Source of the DNA: Sympetrum striolatum
Taxonomy: Eukaryota; Arthropoda; Insecta; Odonata; Libellulidae
Direction: 5' to 3'
NCBI GenBank assembly: GCA_947579665.1
Contig: OX388348.1
Span: 7,564,001-7,628,000, forward strand
Length of the DNA stretch: 64,000 nt
Made by a program: the position numbers and the translations under genes. How positions within the stretch are numbered: the first letter of the stretch is position 1; every line of letters starts with the position of its first letter. This document shows, piece by piece, positions 57,500-64,000 of this stretch. The notes beneath the pieces were generated by a model, which saw only the letters and a program-made list of their open reading frames with translations, was not told the origin of the DNA and did no database searches.

Positions 57500-59230
57500 A
57501 TATCCGGAAAAGTTACCCGGGGTCGTTGTTAAAGGAAAGGAAATTATGAGAAAAATAAATTAATGAAATAAATGAGAAGCTTCGGTGGCAGTTTGCAAGT
57601 TACATTTTACTCGTACCCCATTTAAGAACCTCACATAAAATTCAATATCCTCAATGATTATTACTATCCCTTTAATTTATTACAACTTCCCTTGCACTGT
57701 GGAATGAAAACGACCCCTAGGGGCCAATTTATACAACTTAGAAAAAACCATGAGCCCTGCAAAAGGTGGATATATGAATTTTTCAATTTCAACTAATTAT
57801 TCTACTCTTAATTTTGTGGATTTCGTCAAGCAGAGAGCAGTTGCTGGAAGTGCTTCTTTCAATTGCTTCAAATGAATGTGAGCGCGTCCGAAACGTCGAC
57901 GATATGGAGAGACGCTTAGAAACCCGATAACACTCTCTTCAGAACAGTTTTCCATCCTCTAATGTCTCATCTAGTAGCAGCTCGTCATTTTTTTATCAAT
58001 ATACTATATGTAATATGTTCCTACTAAGAGTCTTTAAGTGTTTAGAATCCTTTCATTCATTATTAAAGGATAATTTTATTAAATTTAAAAGGCAAGAAAT
58101 ACGTTTGTTTAAAGGTATCTACTTAGATAGTTCGAATGAAAGGAATGTCAAGTGAATTGAAAGAAACTGGTATCACCACCCTCACGACAATTCGACATCT
58201 TATGGCATGAATAAGTACGCTTCCTATATATGTCTGCACCAGGAGATTCTACGTAGAAGTATTTTATTCAATTATTCGTAGTAATTTATTTAAAGTATAC
58301 TTTCTTTGTCATTTAGAGGAAAGATAAAATGTAACCTTTCAAACTAGTCTGGATTAAGAATGATTCCACTGTTAATATTATGCTTCTGAACCAACTGCTA
58401 TATCATATTTAAGACGTTCTCCCTCTGCCAACCGCAAACTTTCATCTTCTTCTCGCTTCGGGCGCTTTTATTCTTCGTCTGTCCCTTTTCTTCGGGACCT
58501 CATTCATCACCCCTTCTTCCATACAATGTCCCTTCTGCGACAATTTCGAGAGTCATTTGTGCATTGTAGACGCTCACAAATGTACGTATCACCAAAGACA
58601 ACTTATTTCATCGCATAATTAATTTCTAGAAGGCGAAGATGAGTTTGCTGCGATTTCTCACTCAATTATTTTTCCTAAATGTCCATTTCTTCCTCTTTGA
58701 ATAATTTACGCAATCTAACTGCAACCTTAACGTGGATATGATTGAAAAAATCATTGAACCATCACACTACCCAGAACAGGTTACCATCATAAGATCATCA
58801 AAGCATTTTTAGAGTGATTTAAATCATAGCACAGGGGGTCAGTTCCCCCTGCACCTGTGCTTGATCGCTAAGAAAGAAGGATATTCGACCAAGTAAAATG
58901 TACAAAAGACGAGAGGAAATGAAGGTGAAAAATAAAATGCATAAAAATTGGTGTTCGGGGCCATTACCATGGATTTCAGAATCAAGACAATCGGTTAAAA
59001 TCGATAAAGGCGTTAGACAAACCATCAGTAATATATGACACGATTTTCATATGGCACTGCGATACTGCGATGATGATACAAATTAAAAAGAAACCATAAA
59101 AAACGATACCAAAAATGCAAACCCTAACAAGACTGTGAAGACATTGAAAAAAAAGGGATATCTCAAATCTGATTAGGGACACAGCGAATATGGAGAAACG
59201 ACTATATTTTAGCATGCAACAAACTTTTTA
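57500..59230. other. No recognisable gene
   Basis: Contains a partial TCCGAAACGTCGACG motif at 57888-57902 resembling the right half of the hammerhead-like motif, and a small hairpin at 58832-58851. Nothing else. Confidence 0.4.
58832..58851. repeat. Hairpin CAGGGGG/CCCCCTG
   Basis: Seven-bp perfect stem with six-base loop TCAGTT; the flanks AGCA and TGCT also pair imperfectly. Confidence 0.6.
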
Positions 59231-59369
59231 ATAAAAGTTCAAACCAATTCCAAAAAACACTGAACAAAATGCTCACTTATTATTATTATTACTGCTACCA
59301 AAGACAATTTAAAACAATGCAAACACTTCATAAAAATATCTCCTAACTACAAACTTCATATTTCCAACC

Positions 59370-60300
59370 CCATAGTACCGATTGCCACCCAAAAATACAT
59401 AAAGATACCCCTCGGACCAATAATTTCTGCCATCAACTCTCCGACCTATAATTTAGCTAGTATCAACTATAATTAAGAGTCTTCTGTACTTTTTTATGTA
59501 GTCGAATTTTTAATGTTCGGTATGTGACGCATTCAGTTGAATACTTCGCTAATACTTAAATAACGAAATCAGGCTTAATTGTAAGCCTACCAGGAAATTT
59601 CATCTGATATGAATGATTTTTTGTTTCTTAGAAGAGGAGGTAATTTTAAAAACAAAGGATGGAGTCACTTCTAAGAAAACACGAGTAGATGATTCGTGCA
59701 ATGCAGCTAGCAAGTCTCACTTGAGTCAGTCATCTGGCTTTTACATTGGATTACTCATTGGAAAACAGGTAAAAATCCGAATTCTAAAAGTATTCTTAGA
59801 AGTATATTGAAGGACACGAGCACCTTCTATTATTCCTGCAATTATGGAAAAATAACGAACAAAAATGATTTCTTTGACGTATTAAATTTGATTCTTATTT
59901 TAATGTTCTAGATTGATGACACAACTAAAATGGAGATTCTGAGCAATCCATTGCAACTTTTTCTGTGATTTTCTTGTTTAAAATTTTTCATTCTTGGTTT
60001 TGAAATAAAAATCATTGTGTTTTAGGACGCTTTGTCATTATTTTAGAGTTTAGGCACTAACTGAACTGAAATATTCTCTTTTTCATAAAATATCTCAGTT
60101 ATCAATCTAATTAACTTCATATTCTTGTAGCGAAATTCTAAACACCAGAATTCGTCAACCACAACAAGCTATCAAATATATCTATCATAACCCGAAAGAC
60201 ATGTAACAAATCTGGCATGTACGAAATATCATGTCAAGATTGCAACAAAGTATACATCGGACAAACGAGAAGAAAAATCGCAAGACTATCAGAGTAGTAA
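59370..60300 (+). pseudogene. Penelope-like element: RT fragment and GIY-YIG endonuclease
   Basis: Two recognisable parts of a Penelope-like retroelement. At 59376-59465, over two frames: YRLPPK, then IHKD and PIISAINSPTYNLA, corresponding to the family block LPKIHK...PLRPI.S..SPTY.LA. At 60214-60297: GMYEISCQDCNKVYIGQTRR, the GIY-YIG nuclease start (here GMY...YIG) with the Cys-x2-Cys insert typical of Penelope elements, ending in TAG. About 700 bp between them are not recognisable and the catalytic RT core is missing. The nuclease would nick target DNA. Clearly dead. Confidence 0.8.
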
Positions 60301-60309
60301 TCAAAGAAT

Positions 60310-62007
60310 ACGTGAAGAATTTAAATAAAAATAGTTGTGCAAGACGCCATAGAAAGCAACAAGAGCATAAAGAGGGCCAGAAGACGCCTAGCAATTCATA
60401 AGAAACAGATTTTAGCCTCGCAGAAAGGAGATGGCACAACAACATAAAACAGGCCAGTAATATTGAGAACAGAGGAGGAATACTTCGGCAACCTATACAA
60501 GAAGTGGAAAATGCCGAAGGGGAAAGCCAAAACTTCCAAAACCACCTTTCAATTCTCCCAGAAGAGTTAATTGCGGCGATTAAGCAGATGAAGAATGGTA
60601 AAGCAGGAGAAGCAGATGGGCTGTTGGTGGAGTATCTGAAAGCTGGTGGAACAGAGATTGTTAATGTTTTAGCACAATTATTCAGCAATTGTCTAAAACA
60701 AGATATGATTCCCAAGGAATGGAACCACGCAAGGATTGCCCTTCTGCACAAGAAAGGAAGCAAAGAAGCTTTAAAGAATTACCACCCGTCATTCATTAGG
60801 AGCGTCTAATTAACGACTAAAGACGACCATGTCCTCAGCCCAGAAAAAAGCAAATTTCCGTAAGTTCTTTAGCACTATTGACCGCATTCACACATTTCAG
60901 GAAATTAACAACAGAACTAATGAGTATGAGATGCCACTTGTCCTTTGCTTTACGAACAAGTTTTCGGCTCGGTAAGTACATCTTCCACTCTGAAAGCTCT
61001 GGAGAAAAAAGGGATAGACAGCTAAGTACATCCGCTCCTTACGCAGTAACTATACTAATGCCACAGCTTCTGTAATGCTGAATGGACAGACTCATGTATT
61101 CAAGATTGAACATGTAGTTCGACAAGGTGTCGGTTTACCGCACATCTTGTTCACATCTGTTTCAGAAGAAGTTTTTAAAAGCCTTGATTGGGAAGAGAAG
61201 GGCTTAAGAGTGGGGAGTACATCAGTCACCTCCGTTTTGCAGATGATATAGTTCTCTTTGCAGCCAACGCAGAAAATCTAACTTCAAGACGTGAAGAGCT
61301 AAACACAGCAGGACAGAAGATAGGACTCAGGATAAACCTAACAAAAGAAAGGTAATGTATAATTCTTTTGCAGCACAAGAATCAGCCAAACTTCAAAAAA
61401 ATCCTCTGGATGTTTGCTTGGAATATGCGTAACTGGGACAACTTGTAACAACAGGAGAGAAAAACAGGATTAATGAAGTAAACAGAAGAAAGAAACTTGG
61501 CTGGAGCGCATTTGGTAGGAACTCACACATTCTGAAGTCAAGAATGCCAATGGTTTTGAAGAGGAAGGTCTTCAACCAATGCATTTTACCTGTCCTATGG
61601 TAGTGAAACTTGGGAGTTAAATGCTGCAATAACCCAGCGACTTCAGACAACGCAAAGGAGCATGGAGCGCTGAATGCTGGGAATCACAAGAAGAGACAGG
61701 AAACGTAACACTTGGGTGAGAATGATGACTGGAGTTACAGAAATCATAGACAATAAGATCACTAAAATGGAGGTGGGCCGGCCATGTTGCGAGAAGAAAC
61801 GACAACCGTTGGACGTCTGTAGTTCTCAACTGGATACCAAGAGATGTGAAGAGACCAAGAAGATGGACAGATGGAATGGAGACATCATCGAGTACTTAGC
61901 TGTAACGTAGTAACGAGTAGCCCAGGACAGTGAAATTTGGAAAGTAGTTGCGGAGGACAACATCCGATGTCGGATTGAAAATGGCTGACTATGATGATGA
62001 TGAGAGA
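60310..62007 (+). pseudogene. RTE-clade LINE reverse transcriptase, broken
   Basis: From a TEEEYFGNLYKKW linker (about 60465) into the RT: LPEELIAAIKQMKNGKAGEA, a LFSNCLKQDMIPKEW block, ARIALLHKKGSKEALKNYHP, typical of RTE/BovB-like elements. After decay at 60790-61200 comes the intact catalytic HLRFADDIVLFA (FADD 61236-61247). The thumb follows: LGWSAFGRNSHILKS, KRKVFNQCILPVL, and a C-terminal TKMEWAGHVARR-like region in two frames. The 3' end is CATCCGATGTCGGATTGAAA, then AATGGCTGA and (TGA)n. At least five frame changes. It follows the Penelope fragment directly and interrupts the Helitron-like repeat continuing at 62010. Confidence 0.88.
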
Positions 62008-62009
62008 AT

Positions 62010-62345
62010 AAATCTATGACCAGGCATGTGAACAGAATATTTAATAGGAAAAATAGTTTGGGTTTTATAACAGTAGTCATAAATCCATTTCATACACGCA
62101 GTGTTCTGTTTCCCTAATGAATCTGCTTCCAAGAAATTTTATTTTATGACCTTTCCGGTAAATCGACTTTCAACTTTGGATTATCGAATTGAAATCCAAT
62201 TTAAACTTGGAATAAATAAATGTTATCCCTACCAGTATTCGTATGTACTCACATCTTGCAAAAACGCTCTGGGTGCGACACGAGGCGAGGATTTCAAATA
62301 CTCCCATGAACCATTTCCCGAGAAGAAAGAAACCCATAGCGTTAA
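62010..62345 (+). repeat. Helitron-like family, array fragment
   Basis: Shares GACCAGGCATGTGAACAGAA with 57340 and the block GTATNCACAT.TTGCAA with 57215-57235, plus a degenerate box GGGTGCGACACGAGG (62269). It is a piece of the box-bearing array. Confidence 0.55.
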
Positions 62346-64000
62346 ATATGCTTCATTACTCGAGCGTAGGCGTGTTTGTATACGGAAATGATAAATGTAT
62401 GGTCTCACACACGAATACGCCATTATCCGTGGCAAGTATTTCACAGCTACTTATACCAGTAATAAGCAAGTTGTTTTGAGTGAAAAAATAAGGTTTTTGA
62501 GTCAAGTATTATTCAATTGCTGTGTAAAATAAGTTATAATAAAACGGAGTTGTGTTTCTTTCCGAAAAATGCTTAAGGTCGGTGTAAAAATAAAGACTGT
62601 GAGATTGCCCGATGCGTATATTTGGCGATGAATGGTGTTGATGTAAGGCCATGGAAACGGAGAGAAAGTAAACAAGCCCCGACTCAGCCATGGCACTTCA
62701 CATCATGCAAACGTGGTTACGAAATGCCAAACTTTGACTATATTTTAACTTTTTTTTAACAACATTCGTGTCATTTCGAACCCTGAAGAAGATGAGAGCC
62801 CTTTCTTCCAGTAGAGTTTATCTAAGGCTTTGTTGCGTTTGTTTATAAATGGCTGCCTCGAATAAACACACTCTGAACGTGGATAGTATTCGTTTCAGGT
62901 GAAACGATTTGGGTAACATAAGGTGGATTGCGTATCTTTCCGGTTATATTGTTTACTTAGGCACGATTAGGATTTCCACAAATGCACCGCAGCAGCGAAG
63001 AAGCTTCCTCGGCATCGATTCCTTAAGGGAGCCGATGAATACGCCCACACCACCGATCGATAACCATCTCGTGCCCCATTGCTTCCTAGTGCTGCTGAGG
63101 GTAGGTCGCGAAGACGCTACTGCCCGAATATCGTCCGACCGCTGTTGATGGAACACATTCAAATAGAACTTCCATAGCATTACTCATTTCGGTACCCATG
63201 AATGGTCGACAACAGCTATTTCCTTCCGCTCACAAACAGGTATTTGAGAGTCGCCGCCGGTCCATTAAGAAGTTTTGGCAGCAGCGCAAGTTTCAGTCAG
63301 CTGCTTCCATTTGATATTCTGTTTATCAGAGCACAGGTTTCGTGAATTTCGGAAGTTGATTCTTGATTAGTCTTATCTTAGTTGGCTATATTATTTCAGC
63401 AGCTTACAGCTACAGGTATCTCTACAGCTTTTTGGAATTAAATGAATATATTGTGCTGCTATTCTTAAATGCCTTTCATTGTATAACGTTAAATATTACT
63501 CTGTAAAGCTACAACAAGAGAAAAAATGTTATGGCATCGTAACAAATGAGAAGGCCTTGTTAATTATTTAAGTATTTTTTTAAGTTCGCTCAACAAAAAC
63601 ATTACAGGGCAAACACTATCACATATTACATACAATCAATTACAATGCAATCTTATGCATGAAAGAGAAGTTTTTCGAACATAATTTATAAAACAGTATT
63701 GTTTGTAGCTGCGAACAAAAAAGGCTTTTCCTCTTAAACAAATCAAGTTCTTGGCAAGAGTTGGCAAATCTATAATGTTGAGTTATTTGCACAATATTTG
63801 TTATCACATTTTTAAATAAGATGCCCTTTTTGGCCTTGCATTAAATTTTGGTACATAAAAATTAATTTCACTCACTAGGTTAGCATTTACCCCAGTACTG
63901 ATTAGGTCAAATAAATAAATTCTTCTGCTTTCTTCATTTCTTAAGGCTTTGGTAGCCTTTCATTTCAATAAGAATATCATAACTAATATAATTTTCGGAA
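62346..64000. other. No recognisable gene; GC-rich patch
   Basis: 62909-63180 is GC-rich with open frames on both strands (79 codons plus, 75 minus), neither recognised. A partial CCTGAAGAAGATGAGAG stands at 62780. The remainder is AT-rich without features. Confidence 0.4.

Noticed and set aside
60185..60763. 192-codon minus-strand frame
   Set aside because: Antisense shadow of the Penelope fragment and RTE reverse transcriptase, both recognised on the plus strand.
62229..62444. Short overlapping frames at 62.1-62.5 kb on both strands
   Set aside because: They lie within the Helitron-like array fragment and show no motif.

Overview
Eukaryotic, AT-rich, intron-containing DNA, most likely from an arthropod and probably an insect. 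The only clear host gene is a pair of exons (16845-16999 and 18395-18602) that splice in phase and encode the first immunoglobulin domain of a DIP (Dpr-interacting protein)/lachesin-like neuronal cell-surface protein. Neither the signal-peptide exon nor the second and third Ig domains were found, so much of the window may be intron of this gene. I see no rRNA, functional tRNA, CRISPR array or operon.

The rest is a dense graveyard of mobile DNA. From 1 to 16 kb: a THAP-like fragment (1.9 kb), two CR1-like non-LTR reverse transcriptase (RT) remnants (3.3-4.9 kb plus strand; 5.0-5.6 kb minus strand), a repeat family with Helitron-like 3' ends and arrays of a tRNA B-box-like motif (5.6-8.7 kb), and an R1-like RT remnant (8.7-9.95 kb). 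From 16 to 27 kb: a tRNA-derived SINE, the DIP exons, a hAT-like MITE (19.3 kb), a 77-bp perfect Tc1-type foldback (23.1 kb) and an RTE 3' end (26.6 kb).

From 27.4 to 36.9 kb there is one PIF/Harbinger transposase gene in pieces. It has an intron with a mutated donor site; that intron holds a foldback with a hammerhead-ribozyme-like core and an antisense MADF-like exon. The second exon is split by a 7.6-kb insertion bounded by TA and by 28-bp inverted repeats of Tc1/mariner type; removing the insertion rejoins the transposase. The insertion itself carries a CR1-like element with a recognisable endonuclease half.

From 38.4 to 42.5 kb lies a decayed Ty3/Gypsy element (minus strand, resembling the Mag group) whose integrase is interrupted by a 306-bp LINE fragment with a 9-bp target-site duplication. 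Beyond it are another hammerhead-like motif (43.7 kb), further Helitron-like copies (44.7-45.9, 56.3-57.5 and 62.0-62.3 kb), a 247-bp foldback MITE (48.7 kb), a 390-bp TTGGG pentamer array (51.5 kb), a Penelope-like fragment with a GIY-YIG endonuclease motif (59.4-60.3 kb) and an RTE-clade element (60.3-62.0 kb). The long stretches between these are AT-rich and show nothing I can name. All calls come from reading the sequence by eye; no database search was run.
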